Shown here: in pieces, positions 9,077 to 17,356 of the stretch | Layout of the letters: the number at the start of each line of letters is the position of its first letter | Numbering within the stretch: position 1 is the stretch's first letter | Source of the DNA: Oceanobacillus indicireducens | Lineage (GTDB): Bacteria; Bacillota; Bacilli; Bacillales; Amphibacillaceae | NCBI RefSeq assembly: GCF_014647195.1 | Contig: NZ_BMOS01000013.1 | Location: 13,389-72,343, forward strand | Length of the DNA: 58,955 nucleotides | Direction: 5' to 3' | Notes under the pieces: generated by a model | The model's database searches: none | What the model saw: the letters and a program-made list of their open reading frames with translations, nothing else | Told to the model about the DNA's origin: nothing | Translations under genes and position numbers: made by a program

Positions 9077-9940
9077 ATGAGAATTCAACTAATGACAGAC
9101 GGTGGAGCAGACATTCCACAACAGTTAATCGAACAAATGCAATTAGAAATTGTCCCTCTTTATTTAAATTTCAGCGATGGCGAATATAAAACTGGTCATT
9201 CATTGAAGCTTGCGGATTTCCATCAGAAGGTAAAGAAGCTTAATGAAGTTCCACTTTCCGCTGCACCAAGCCCGAACGACTTTTACGAAGCTTATAAAAA
9301 GGTGCCGCAAGATAAGCCGATTATTATGCTGAGCCTTTCCAAGGAATTAAGTAGTACGTATCAAAATGCGGTCACCGCTAAAAACATGCTTGAAAAAGAA
9401 GAACCAGCGCGTAAAATCGCTGTCATCAATACGAAAACAGCTTCAGGCGGAATTGCCCTTTTGCTTCATGATTTATACAATAAAATTCAAGCAGGCTATA
9501 CATTTGAACAAGTTGTACAGCATACGGAAGAACGAGTTGGAGATACAATTACTTTATTTGTCCTCCAGACGTTAGATAACCTTGTCCGCGGTGGCCGGAT
9601 TTCAAAGGTAACCGGTAAGATTGCAAAGACGCTCAGCATTAAATTGCTTATGCGTGGTAGTGAACAAGGAGAAATAGAAGTAACAGAACGCATACGTGGA
9701 GAAAAACGTGCAGTGAACCGATTTATCCAACAAATCGGAGAGTATACGAAAAATGCGGAAAATAAGAGCTTATTCATGACCCACTGCAACAGTGAATCCC
9801 GGGCAACAAAACTATTGAACGAAATAAAAGAAAAATATTCCTTTAAAGAAACGTTCCTAACAGACACCGGTCCCATCATCGCAACTCACGGCGGAGATGG
9901 CGCTATCGTAATAGCTTTCTTTAAAGACAGAAAAAAATAA
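9077..9940 (+). CDS. DegV family fatty-acid-binding protein
   Basis: 287-residue two-domain DegV/FakB fold. Sequence marks are MTDGGADIP at the N-terminus, PLSAAPSPNDFYEAY with the carboxylate-contacting Ser, LSKELSSTYQNA, and the C-terminal GPIIATHGGDGAIVIAF. In Firmicutes FakB proteins present exogenous fatty acids to the kinase FakA; whether this paralogue serves FakA is inference. It directly follows the transporter gene. It is ended by a strong shared terminator at 10031-10077. Confidence 0.92.
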   Translation: MRIQLMTDGGADIPQQLIEQMQLEIVPLYLNFSDGEYKTGHSLKLADFHQKVKKLNEVPLSAAPSPNDFYEAYKKVPQDKPIIMLSLSKELSSTYQNAVTAKNMLEKEEPARKIAVINTKTASGGIALLLHDLYNKIQAGYTFEQVVQHTEERVGDTITLFVLQTLDNLVRGGRISKVTGKIAKTLSIKLLMRGSEQGEIEVTERIRGEKRAVNRFIQQIGEYTKNAENKSLFMTHCNSESRATKLLNEIKEKYSFKETFLTDTGPIIATHGGDGAIVIAFFKDRKK

Positions 9941-9942
9941 CA

Positions 9943-10018
9943 ATAGCGCAAGCACCCTGGGCTCAGAGCGGACGTGGCTAGTCCTAGAAACTGAGTTATC
10001 ACAGCATTTTTATTTTAT
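9943..10018 (-). repeat. Family B repeat, short form
   Basis: Carries GGACGTGGCTAG, then CTGAGTTATCACAGC and ATTTTTATTTTAT, matching the end of the copy at 58229-58421 (same orientation) and the complement of 15893-16095. The middle of the element is missing. Confidence 0.65.
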
Positions 10019-10030
10019 ACTTTCTTACTA

Positions 10031-10077
10031 TAAATAAACCGGATGGACGTAATTTTGTGTCCATCCGGTTTATTTTT
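10031..10077. terminator. Bidirectional terminator between degV gene and esterase gene
   Basis: Perfect 17-bp stem (10032-10048 with 10059-10075) containing ACCGGATGGAC, flanked by A and T runs. The right arm includes the esterase stop codon. Confidence 0.9.
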
Positions 10078-10762
10078 TCTTTTCAAGAAAGTCATGGACC
10101 ATCAGATTGATCGTATCCTTATCCTCACCTAAACAAAGCAGATGTCTCGATTGATCCAAGAGCACAATCTCCTTGTGCTCCGAATCAATCTCCTTATCCA
10201 AATAGTAAGCTGTCTTATAAGGTACCATCCCATCAAGTTGGCCGTGCGCAATCAATACAGGGGTCTCGACTTCTTTCAAAAATCGTCTCGTGAAATTAAT
10301 AAGCTTTACAAATTCGATATTCGCTTTTATCGGCACTTGACCAAATTTCCGCTTATAATGATTGTACATTTGATTGTTTTCTAATCCGCCCTTCAACCCA
10401 TCACGGATTACTTCTTGAACATCCGTCCCAATCTGTTTGAAATCCAAATACTTCCCCGCGGTTGCCAGTAATACTAATTTTTTTACCTTATACTTCGCCG
10501 CTAGATAAGCAGCAATCATCCCACCCATCGAAAAGCCGATTAAATAAATTTCATCATATTTCTCCGATAGCTGCTGCAAAGCTTCCTCTGCCGCAGAAAT
10601 CCAATCCTTGTAAGTGATGTCCTCTAAGTGTAGTTCAATCCCATGTCCTGGCAATGTCGGCAGTTCAACATGCCAATCCGTATGTTCACGCAAATATTTC
10701 GCTAACGGGCCAAGCTCATAAGGACCACCTGTAAATCCGTGAATCAATAAACATCCTATCAT
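10070..10762 (-). CDS. Alpha/beta hydrolase, Est30-type carboxylesterase
   Basis: Small soluble esterase of about 230 residues. The oxyanion-hole motif LLIHGFTGGPYE is at the N-terminus, the nucleophile Ser78 in GFSMGG, the acid in GQLDGMVP and the catalytic His in SRHLLCL. This matches Geobacillus Est30 / B. subtilis YvaK carboxylesterases. ATG 10762 has GAGGGG 6 bases upstream; the ATG at 10768 abuts the ribosome site and is rejected. In vivo substrate is unknown. Confidence 0.9.
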   Translation of the reverse strand: MIGCLLIHGFTGGPYELGPLAKYLREHTDWHVELPTLPGHGIELHLEDITYKDWISAAEEALQQLSEKYDEIYLIGFSMGGMIAAYLAAKYKVKKLVLLATAGKYLDFKQIGTDVQEVIRDGLKGGLENNQMYNHYKRKFGQVPIKANIEFVKLINFTRRFLKEVETPVLIAHGQLDGMVPYKTAYYLDKEIDSEHKEIVLLDQSRHLLCLGEDKDTINLMVHDFLEKKK

Positions 10763-10833
10763 CCGCATCCCCTCGTTCTAACCATTCCTTTCTTTTATTA
10801 TCTGCTCATCGACCCCTATTTATCCGACCTAAC

Positions 10834-11205
10834 TTATCTGAATGTCCTGATCAAGGAGCTTAACTGTCTCACAATCGGAGAAACTTGATGATATGTGCTC
10901 GCTAACTGATTAATGGTTGTCATCGTTTTACTAAAGTCCACTTGTCCATTTGCATCGGTAAAAGCACGAAGAAGGCCGGCTTGCGTCTGTTCCGACGACG
11001 GATTGCCATACGCTTCCTGACTTTGGCTTTGACTTTGACTCATCAAATTAAGTGGTTGTGGCGGTTTTGCATAGCGTTCATAAGGTGTTATATGTGATAT
11101 AGGTGTATAGGGAGAGTTTGGTATATTGGGTGGTTGCTGGCGAGCAAATGGTGGTGTGTTTCGATTAGCGTACAGATACGGATGCCGCCTCATTCTATCG
11201 TCCAT
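10834..11205 (-). CDS. YppG-like protein (sporulation-associated family)
   Basis: About 123 residues. The N-terminal 70 residues are Pro/Gln/Asn/Tyr-rich and look disordered, with a short SQSQSQSQ run. The conserved C-terminal block GLLRAFTDANGQVDFSKTMT followed by VSPIVRQLSSLIRTF is the YppG-family signature. ATG 11205 follows AAAGAGGTG; a longer reading from 11238 is rejected. The family is restricted to spore formers and has no proven biochemical role. Confidence 0.78.
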   Translation of the reverse strand: MDDRMRRHPYLYANRNTPPFARQQPPNIPNSPYTPISHITPYERYAKPPQPLNLMSQSQSQSQEAYGNPSSEQTQAGLLRAFTDANGQVDFSKTMTTINQLASTYHQVSPIVRQLSSLIRTFR

Positions 11206-11277
11206 TTGGAACACCTCTTTATCCAAACATTGATTCATACTATAAATTATGCAGCTAGGGGAGCTTTTGTTATTCGT

Positions 11278-11529
11278 TTAGTTTTCGACTTTCCTAAGCG
11301 TGTGGTGTATCCGTTCTTTTTGAAAACCTAATATCGAAAGTTTCTCCCCTTTTACAAACATTGCTGGTGTACCGTAAACCCCTTTCTTCTGCATTTCTGT
11401 CATATAATCCCTATTCTGGGTTACATTTTTTATTTTGTAAGTAACGTCGTACTTTTTGACGAGATTTACTACTTTTGTGCAATACTGATTATTGTCACTC
11501 ACATAAATGATTACATCATAGTTGTCCAT
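11278..11529 (-). CDS. Glutaredoxin-like protein with a degenerate N-Q-Y-C active site
   Basis: 83 residues, thioredoxin-fold small redoxin. The cis-Pro motif GVYGTPAMFV is intact. Where glutaredoxins have C-P-Y-C this protein has N-Q-Y-C (SDNNQYCTK), so the usual N-terminal nucleophile Cys is replaced by Asn and only the second Cys remains. Start has GGAGG 8 bases upstream. It lies 72 bases upstream of the YppG-like gene on the same strand. Either a protein without disulfide reductase activity or one using the lone Cys differently. Confidence 0.8.
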   Translation of the reverse strand: MDNYDVIIYVSDNNQYCTKVVNLVKKYDVTYKIKNVTQNRDYMTEMQKKGVYGTPAMFVKGEKLSILGFQKERIHHTLRKVEN

Positions 11530-11595
11530 CTAAAATTCCTCCAAAAACTTCCCTTATTTCTTTCTTTTTTATACCTTTTTGATACCCGATTAAAT

Positions 11596-11659
11596 ATAAA
11601 ATGAAACTTCATTCAGTGGGGTTTCTTATCTCCCACACTGAATGTTAGTTGAACAGAAA
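11596..11659 (+). repeat. Family A repeat, hairpin-1 half only
   Basis: Contains TGAAACTTCATTCAGTGGGG, then the complementary CACTGAATGTTAGTTGAACAG. It stops where the second hairpin would begin. Confidence 0.8.
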
Positions 11660-11723
11660 ATATTTCGCTTAAAACTCATCAAATAAACAATAGTCAACGC
11701 CTATACGTTGCATAAAAGGGTAA

Positions 11724-11757
11724 CAAAAAACACGGTACTAAGTTGCTGCACCGTGCT
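11724..11757 (-). terminator. Terminator downstream of the PepSY genes
   Basis: Minus-strand hairpin CACGGT/ACCGTG (11731-11736 with 11750-11755), followed by six T. It ends transcription from the two-component/PepSY cluster. Confidence 0.75.
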
Positions 11758-11774
11758 TTTCTTCTTTTTTGCAA

Positions 11775-12512
11775 TTAATCATCTAAATCTATATCAACAA
11801 CGAGCACTTCTCCCGTGTAGGCATCGATTTCGATTTCTGCCTCTCCTTCGGGGCTCTCAATTTCGATTTCATATATTAAGCGACCATCTTCTCTATCCAA
11901 ATCTATATCATCCACCACACCGGAGAACTGTTTTAATGCAATTTCAATTGCTTTTTCTTGACTGATTGTTGATTTCCGCTCATCGGATTGCTTCTTGGAA
12001 TCATCATTGGGACCTTTTTTTGCTTCGTTATCTTCTTTTTTCGCTTCTTCTGCATCCTCTTGTTTTGGTGCAGTTACCGTTTTACGCTCGGTCTCTTTTG
12101 TATCTTCAGTTGCTTTTTCTTTCATTTCCAAGTCTGTTTCTTTTTTATTTGTAGCTGATGCTTCTCTCTTATCTCCATTTTCCTTCTGCTTATCCGTAGT
12201 CATATCTTTCTTTTCATCTGCTTTAGCTAGCCATTTTTCTTCCAGCTTTAATACCTCACCCGAGTTCCCGTCAATTACTAATTCATATCCTTGCCCGTCG
12301 ATGACAATCTCCACTTCATAGATAGGATTTGTCTCTTGTTCATCTAACTTAAGTGCAGTGATTTCCCCGGGATATTGGGCCTCCACTTTTTCCGTAACTT
12401 CTTTCTCGGTTAGGTCAGGTCCGGCTGAAACCGATAAATTTTGACTGAAAATAAGCCCTAATACAGTGGCAATCGCCATAGCCCCAATTGCCATTAGCAA
12501 TTTTTTATTCAT
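11775..12512 (-). CDS. Secreted/anchored protein with two PepSY domains and a charged linker
   Basis: 245 residues: N-terminal hydrophobic signal/anchor (about 5-25), first PepSY domain (about 35-92, GQGYELVIDGNSGEVLKLEEKW), then a roughly 90-residue low-complexity linker of Glu, Lys, Asp and Thr. A second PepSY domain (about 180-245) contains EDGRLIYEIEIESPEGEAEI and DAYTGEVLVVDIDLDD. The C-terminal domain closely matches the neighbouring PepSY gene, so the pair arose by duplication. PepSY domains often inhibit or chaperone proteases or act with sensor kinases; the position behind a kinase suggests a signalling partner. Confidence 0.88.
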   Translation of the reverse strand: MNKKLLMAIGAMAIATVLGLIFSQNLSVSAGPDLTEKEVTEKVEAQYPGEITALKLDEQETNPIYEVEIVIDGQGYELVIDGNSGEVLKLEEKWLAKADEKKDMTTDKQKENGDKREASATNKKETDLEMKEKATEDTKETERKTVTAPKQEDAEEAKKEDNEAKKGPNDDSKKQSDERKSTISQEKAIEIALKQFSGVVDDIDLDREDGRLIYEIEIESPEGEAEIEIDAYTGEVLVVDIDLDD

Positions 12513-12537
12513 TATGACCCCCTCCTAGCTTAGCTAA

Positions 12538-12921
12538 TTAGTCATCCCAGCTGTCATCATCTTGTTCGATTTCCACTTCGATAATCTCACCTGTCATTGC
12601 ATCAAGTTCGATTTCTGCTTCATGCGTACCATCTCTTAATTCAACCTCATAAATCAATCTGCCGTCATCCTTGTCGAGTTCAATTTCCGTCACTTTACCT
12701 TCGAATTCGGTTAAAGCAATTTGCTTTACTTCTTCAATCGAAAGCACACCTGCAAATGGATCCTGATTTTCCACTGTTTTTTCCTTCGTTTCTTGTACTT
12801 CTTCCGTTTCACTCGCTGCAACAATCGGCTCTGTCGGTGCAGCGTTCGACTGATAAGCAGTAAAACCAATGACCAATGCTATCGTCAATGTCCCAATTCC
12901 ATATCCTAACTTTTTATTCAT
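12538..12921 (-). CDS. Exported PepSY-domain protein, YkoI-like
   Basis: 127 residues with an N-terminal membrane segment, a short acidic linker and one PepSY domain ending in DGRLIYEVELRDGTHEAEIE and DAMTGEIIEVEIEQDD. The start at 12921 follows AAAGGAGG; a reading from 12954 lacks a ribosome site. It sits between the kinase gene and a longer PepSY paralogue on the same strand. B. subtilis also has a PepSY gene (ykoI) beside its ykoGH two-component genes, which supports a functional link. Confidence 0.88.
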   Translation of the reverse strand: MNKKLGYGIGTLTIALVIGFTAYQSNAAPTEPIVAASETEEVQETKEKTVENQDPFAGVLSIEEVKQIALTEFEGKVTEIELDKDDGRLIYEVELRDGTHEAEIELDAMTGEIIEVEIEQDDDSWDD

Positions 12922-13029
12922 TTTATTTCCTCCTTTGATCTCTGCTTTTATCATAGCTCGGGCAGATAATAGGAGGATGTGAGGAAGATTAGAAAATGCT
13001 GAGAAACGAATCTTTACGGAGAGTAAACG

Positions 13030-14394
13030 TTATTTTTCATCGGGCCCTTCTTTCATAACCGGTAAAACCATTGTAAAAGTCGAGCCCTCCCCTAGGGTAC
13101 TGTCCACAGTTAGCTTTCCTTGATGGTCTTCGGCAATTTCCCTAGCGATAGACAGGCCGAGCCCACTGCCACCGGTCCCTCTGCTTCTTGCTTTATCGAC
13201 CCGGTAAAACCGCTCGAATATCCGTTCCTGATCTTCTGGAGCTATTCCACTTCCATAATCTTTCACAGAATAAATCACGTCACCATTATAAGTAAATAGA
13301 CTTACTGTAATTTTATCTTCACTGTATTTCAAGGCATTTTCAATTAAAATATAAATAATTTGTTCGAGCTGCCCAGCATTCCCTAAAACATGTATCGTTT
13401 CGGTATTTTTATGAAATTCGATTTCCCTATTATAAGCCTGCTTGAATGTTGTAATCGAATGCTCGATCAGTTGAACAAGTTCGACACGTTCGTGGACAAC
13501 ATTTTCTTTATTTTTCGCCAAAGATAAAAGTTGCTCCACTAGCCGTTTCATCCGGTCGGCTTCCGAATCAATTACTTCAATTGATTCGTCCAGTAGTTCA
13601 GGGTTGTCCTTCCCTCTTCTTGCAAGCAGCTGGGCGTAACTCTTCACAATCTGTATCGGAGTTTTCAATTCATGGGAAGCGTTGGATACAAAGTCTTCCT
13701 GTCTTTCGTAGTTATCCTTTAGCTGATCAATCATTTCGTTGAAGGTAACTTCCATTTCATAGAGCTCATCCTTGGAACGGTCTCTGTGATCGATCTTCTC
13801 CCATTTCCGCTCCTTAATGTTCGTTTTCATCGTCCGTGTCAGTTCTTCAATAGGATTGAGAAGGAAACGGCTCAGGATATTACTACCGATAACCGTCGGG
13901 ATGAGGATAACGAGTGATACGATGATAAGTACGTAAAATAAAATTCGCATCGTATTCGTAAGAGCCACTAAATTATCAGACATCTGCAGCGTGACAACAC
14001 TCCCATCATGCCAAATGATCGGCTTAGTTACAACAGCGACATGGACACCGCGCTCTGGCCGTTCAATTTCATGAGTCTCCGCAGTCTGGAACGCACCTTC
14101 CAATGTCCGATAAGCCTCTCCTTTACGTTTAAATTCTATTGCCCGCTGGTCACTCGAGAACACCTTCACCATCCCATTTGCCGGTAGAAAAGCATTGATT
14201 ACTTCACTCGCCTCTTCCCGGCTCGTCGTCTGTGAGAGATGCTCGATCAGAACATCAGTCTGCAAGGATAGTTCCGTTAATTGGCCATCCGTTGCATTTT
14301 TATAAAAGAGAAAATAGATGAATGTATTGACAAGGATGAGCATACTTAGAATGAGCACACTGGAAAACAAGCGGATTTTCGTCCTTAATTTCAT
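13030..14394 (-). CDS. Sensor histidine kinase, YkoH/ArlS-like
   Basis: 454-residue membrane kinase: TM1 (about 9-31), extracytoplasmic sensor domain of roughly 120 residues, TM2 (about 150-172) and HAMP. The HisKA H-box is NASHELKTPIQIVKSYAQLL, followed by an HATPase domain with N box NALKYSED, G1 DYGSGIAPEDQERIFERFYRV and G2 GGSGLGLSIA. It overlaps the regulator gene by 4 bases (ATGA), so they are translationally coupled. PepSY proteins downstream may act with its sensor domain. The signal is unknown. Confidence 0.9.
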   Translation of the reverse strand: MKLRTKIRLFSSVLILSMLILVNTFIYFLFYKNATDGQLTELSLQTDVLIEHLSQTTSREEASEVINAFLPANGMVKVFSSDQRAIEFKRKGEAYRTLEGAFQTAETHEIERPERGVHVAVVTKPIIWHDGSVVTLQMSDNLVALTNTMRILFYVLIIVSLVILIPTVIGSNILSRFLLNPIEELTRTMKTNIKERKWEKIDHRDRSKDELYEMEVTFNEMIDQLKDNYERQEDFVSNASHELKTPIQIVKSYAQLLARRGKDNPELLDESIEVIDSEADRMKRLVEQLLSLAKNKENVVHERVELVQLIEHSITTFKQAYNREIEFHKNTETIHVLGNAGQLEQIIYILIENALKYSEDKITVSLFTYNGDVIYSVKDYGSGIAPEDQERIFERFYRVDKARSRGTGGSGLGLSIAREIAEDHQGKLTVDSTLGEGSTFTMVLPVMKEGPDEK

Positions 14395-15083
14395 TGTTCA
14401 AGGTCCTTTATCGTATAGCCTACCCCGCGCACTGTTTGAATAACCGCGGCCTCAAAACCTTTATCCACTTTTTGCCGCAAGTAGCGGATATAGACGTCGA
14501 CAACATTTGTATCACCGTAATAATCGAACCCCCAAACTTGTTCAATCAGCTGCTCCCTTGTCAGGACAATGTTTTTATTTTGCAATAAACAGACGAGCAG
14601 ATCGAATTCCCTTGGTGTAAGATCGATTTGCACTTCGCCTCTTGAAACTTCTCGGGCGCTCGGATTCACTCTCAAATCAGCAACAGTAAGGTCCTCGTTA
14701 TTCTCCTTCTTCGCTTTCGGCCGGCGTAAAAGAACGCGGATCCGCGCTAATAATTCCTCAATCTGGAAAGGCTTCGTAATATAATCATCCGCCCCAAGGT
14801 CGAGACCACTTACCTTATCATGAATTTCATCCCTTGCTGTAAGTAGAACGATTGGTGTTTCCTCATCGAAACGACGGACTCTCCGCAACACTTCAAGACC
14901 GCTTAATTCAGGAATCATAATATCTAACAAGACAAGATCCCAGTTCTCTTCTTCTATAAGTCGCAACGCATCTTTCCCATTATCTGCGACACCTGTTTCA
15001 TAATTTTCATATTCGAGTTCGAGTTGCAGCACTCGGCTTAATTTTTGTTCATCTTCAATAATCAGGATTTTAGGTTTTGCCAT
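14391..15083 (-). CDS. OmpR-family response regulator, YkoG/ArlR-like
   Basis: 230 residues. Receiver domain with acidic pair IIEDEQ, phosphorylation Asp in LVLLDIMIPELSG, Thr in LLTARD and Lys in YITKPF. The winged-helix DNA-binding domain has LTPREFDLLVCLLQNKN and ends RYLRQKVD...IQTVRGVGYTI. ATG 15083 is preceded by AGGTG; the TTG reading from 15098 is rejected. It is first gene of a cluster continuing into the kinase and two PepSY genes. A palindrome overlapping its promoter suggests autoregulation. Confidence 0.92.
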   Translation of the reverse strand: MAKPKILIIEDEQKLSRVLQLELEYENYETGVADNGKDALRLIEEENWDLVLLDIMIPELSGLEVLRRVRRFDEETPIVLLTARDEIHDKVSGLDLGADDYITKPFQIEELLARIRVLLRRPKAKKENNEDLTVADLRVNPSAREVSRGEVQIDLTPREFDLLVCLLQNKNIVLTREQLIEQVWGFDYYGDTNVVDVYIRYLRQKVDKGFEAAVIQTVRGVGYTIKDLEQ

Positions 15084-15119
15084 ATTCACACCTGCCAATT
15101 TTAAGATTAATTACTTTCT

Positions 15120-15154
15120 ATTATACGCATAAATGCTTATCATGACGATAAGCA
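15120..15154 (-). promoter_or_regulatory. Promoter and palindromic operator of the response-regulator operon
   Basis: On the minus strand TATAAT occupies 15120-15125. The expected -35 position has no good match and is covered by a perfect palindrome, TGCTTATC-n5-GATAAGCA (15134-15154). A weak -35 under a palindrome suggests activator or autoregulator binding. The divergent VOC gene starts 30 bases to the right, so the site could affect both. Confidence 0.5.
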
Positions 15155-15184
15155 GAAGTTTTCATTTTACAAAGGAGGATTAGC

Positions 15185-15814
15185 ATGCTAGCAATTGATC
15201 ATCTTGTAATCGTTTCAAAGAATCCCGAAAAGGATGCCCAGCAGTTTGTTGAACAGCATCATGCAATCGCTATGGAAGGTGGAAAACATGAGAAATGGGG
15301 AACGTACAACTTCCTTGCTCACTTCCAAAATGACAGTTATATCGAATGGCTCGGAATTTTCGATGAGGAACTTGCTAGGAAAAGCAATCTCCCATTAGTG
15401 AGAAATACAGTTGATTCCCTCGATCAAGGAAGGACCGGACTCCTTACCTTTGCTTTACGGACGAGTAATCTAGATGCCCAGCTGACCTATTTTAAAGAAA
15501 ATCAGATCCCGTATAGTGGTCCGTATCCAGGAATGCGGAAGAAAATTGACGGTTCAACTCTATCTTGGAAAATGCTTTTTCCCGAAGACGCGGAGAATTT
15601 TCCATTTCTAATTGAATGGGGCGCAACAGAGAACAAGCCAGACGACGCTGCGAAAATCAATCCGCGTAATTTGAATGAGATCACAATCCCAACTGATCCA
15701 TCCAAGTACGAGGATGTCTTTCAGCTGAAAGTGCGTGACGATACAATCCAATTGGAGAATGGAAGACTTCTATTTACAAACGACGAGCAGTCTAATTTTA
15801 ATTTAAGTGAATAA
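15185..15814 (+). CDS. VOC/glyoxalase-like domain protein
   Basis: 209 residues of the Glyoxalase_3-type VOC family: MLAIDHLVIVSKNPEKDAQQF at the N-terminus (metal-ligand-type His in DHLV), then HEKWGTYNFLAHF and a second half around LTYFKENQIPYSGPYPGMRKKIDG. Start follows AAAGGAGG. The specific reaction is unknown. It is a single gene, divergent from the response-regulator operon, with its own terminator at 15838-15885. Confidence 0.85.
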   Translation: MLAIDHLVIVSKNPEKDAQQFVEQHHAIAMEGGKHEKWGTYNFLAHFQNDSYIEWLGIFDEELARKSNLPLVRNTVDSLDQGRTGLLTFALRTSNLDAQLTYFKENQIPYSGPYPGMRKKIDGSTLSWKMLFPEDAENFPFLIEWGATENKPDDAAKINPRNLNEITIPTDPSKYEDVFQLKVRDDTIQLENGRLLFTNDEQSNFNLSE

Positions 15815-15837
15815 GGAGAAAGATAAGGAATCGTAAT

Positions 15838-15885
15838 AAAGAAGCTTGCAATCAACTCAATTGTTAATCGCAAGCTTCTTTATAA
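15838..15885 (+). terminator. Terminator of the VOC gene
   Basis: 12-bp perfect stem AAAGAAGCTTGC/GCAAGCTTCTTT, long loop, short T-run. Confidence 0.75.
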
Positions 15886-15892
15886 ATGATAA

Positions 15893-16095
15893 GAAAGTAT
15901 AAAATAAAAATGCTTAGATAACTTAGGTATCCGGGGCTAGCCACGTCCGGCTCCAGCGCCCAGCAACTAGCAAACTTCACACTCCTCCAATCGATAAGTC
16001 AACATCAACTCACTGCCGTTCGTTGTGTTTCCTTTATCTCATTCCGGAGTGCTCCAGTTTGTACGTTGCTTAACGGGCGCTTCCGCCTTTGTTTA
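15893..16095 (+). repeat. Family B repeat, near-complete copy
   Basis: About 200 bp. Key words in order: ATAAAAATGC, GGCTAGCCACGTCCGGCTCC, AGCGCCCAGCAACTAG, CACACTCCTCCAAT, AAGTCAACATCAACTCACTG, TTTCCTTTATCTCATTCCGG, GGGCGCTTCCGCCTTTG. The copy at 52795-52952 is the same with an internal deletion; 58229-58421 is an inverted variant. It ends 4 bases before the ydbP stop. Confidence 0.85.
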
Positions 16096-16098
16096 ATA

Positions 16099-16419
16099 TT
16101 ACCCTAATTGTTGTTGTAAAAATTCCGTTACTTCTTCTGGAGTCTTCGTATAAGCACTGTGCTGATGCGCTAGTTTTTCCCCATTTTGGAAAATTAGTAC
16201 GCTCGGAATTCCCATTACTTCATACTTTTCAGCAATTCCTTCTATCTCATCAATATTCACTTCGTACCAGTTATAATTGTTGAACTCATCCATTACCTGG
16301 CCCGAGAACATATCAAAGCGTCTGCAATCCGGGCACCAATTAGCGAAGAACTTAATAATGACCGGCTCCGCACTTTGTATAACTTCATCAAATCTGGCTT
16401 GCGTTGTGATTAGTTCCAT
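16099..16419 (-). CDS. ydbP: Thioredoxin-like protein YdbP
   Basis: 106 residues, the same length as B. subtilis YdbP. Thioredoxin fold with an active site FFANWCPDCRR (C29, C32), so C-P-D-C in place of C-G-P-C, and cis-Pro motif MGIPSVLIF. Cytosolic, no signal peptide. Probably a disulfide reductase or peroxiredoxin partner; the altered dipeptide should shift its redox potential. It lies downstream of popT on the same strand with a 48-bp gap. Confidence 0.85.
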   Translation of the reverse strand: MELITTQARFDEVIQSAEPVIIKFFANWCPDCRRFDMFSGQVMDEFNNYNWYEVNIDEIEGIAEKYEVMGIPSVLIFQNGEKLAHQHSAYTKTPEEVTEFLQQQLG

Positions 16420-16467
16420 CTGAATTCTCCTTTTATACCCTCTTTAAATTATTTTCTTATATTGTAA

Positions 16468-17280
16468 CTATTTATACTCTATTCGTCCAAGGATATACGC
16501 TGTTAAAAGCCCTGTGAAAAATGTAAGAACACTAACAAAGAACATACCAACCGTTTGTGGTATTCCCGGGAAAACGACGAAAACTGAACCTGCAACAAGT
16601 CCTATTGCGGCGGCAAATGTAATAGTGAAATAGTTTCGTAAAAAATAGCCGACAATTCTGCTCATGATGACAAAGCCGATCGCAATCCCAAGCCCAGTCA
16701 CAATGATGATATCAAATTTTAAATTACTGACGGCAGCAATGATTGTCGGATATACACCAAGAACAAGAAACAAGAATGAGCCACTTATCCCTGGAAGAAT
16801 CATTGCCGAGCTGCCGATTATACCTGAAACAAATAGATATGCATATGTTTTCGGGGTAATATTCGTAATAATTTCCCCTTCTCCAACATTCACAAGCCCT
16901 ATTGTAGCAATAATGATAACACCGACCAGCATCACACCGATATGCTGCAGACGAAATGAATTCTTCGCATCAGCTTTATAAAATAAATAAGGCAGGACGC
17001 CAAGAATCAGTCCGAGGAAGAAAAATAATGTCGGCATCGGATGGTGGATAAACAACCATTCGATCACTTTCGCAAATACGAACAACGCTGCTACCATGCC
17101 AATCCCAAGCGGAATGAGAAATCCCAAATACTTCTTCCAGTCCTTACTAAAAAAGCCGTTAATTGCTTCAATCAACCGCTCATAAATTCCAAGTAAAAGT
17201 GCAATGGTACCGCTACTGATTCCCGGGACGACCTCTGTAGCACCCATCAATATCCCTCGATATATATTTTTCCATTCCAT
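16468..17280 (-). CDS. popT: DUF368 / PopT-family undecaprenyl-phosphate translocase
   Basis: 270-residue polytopic membrane protein. The two halves carry an inverted-repeat motif: GATEVVPGISSGTIALLLGIYE at residues 13-34 and MILPGISGSFLFLVLGVY about 145 residues later. These are the DUF368 signatures. The family was recently shown to recycle the C55-phosphate lipid carrier across the membrane for peptidoglycan and teichoic acid synthesis (PopT). Start follows AAGGAG. Flanked by ydbP and a CapA-like lipoprotein gene on the same strand. Confidence 0.88.
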   Translation of the reverse strand: MEWKNIYRGILMGATEVVPGISSGTIALLLGIYERLIEAINGFFSKDWKKYLGFLIPLGIGMVAALFVFAKVIEWLFIHHPMPTLFFFLGLILGVLPYLFYKADAKNSFRLQHIGVMLVGVIIIATIGLVNVGEGEIITNITPKTYAYLFVSGIIGSSAMILPGISGSFLFLVLGVYPTIIAAVSNLKFDIIIVTGLGIAIGFVIMSRIVGYFLRNYFTITFAAAIGLVAGSVFVVFPGIPQTVGMFFVSVLTFFTGLLTAYILGRIEYK

Positions 17281-17356
17281 GCGATGAATCTCCTTAACGT
17301 ATGTAAATTTAAATACATTTTACATCATACCAAAAAAGACTTGGCATGCCTATCTT

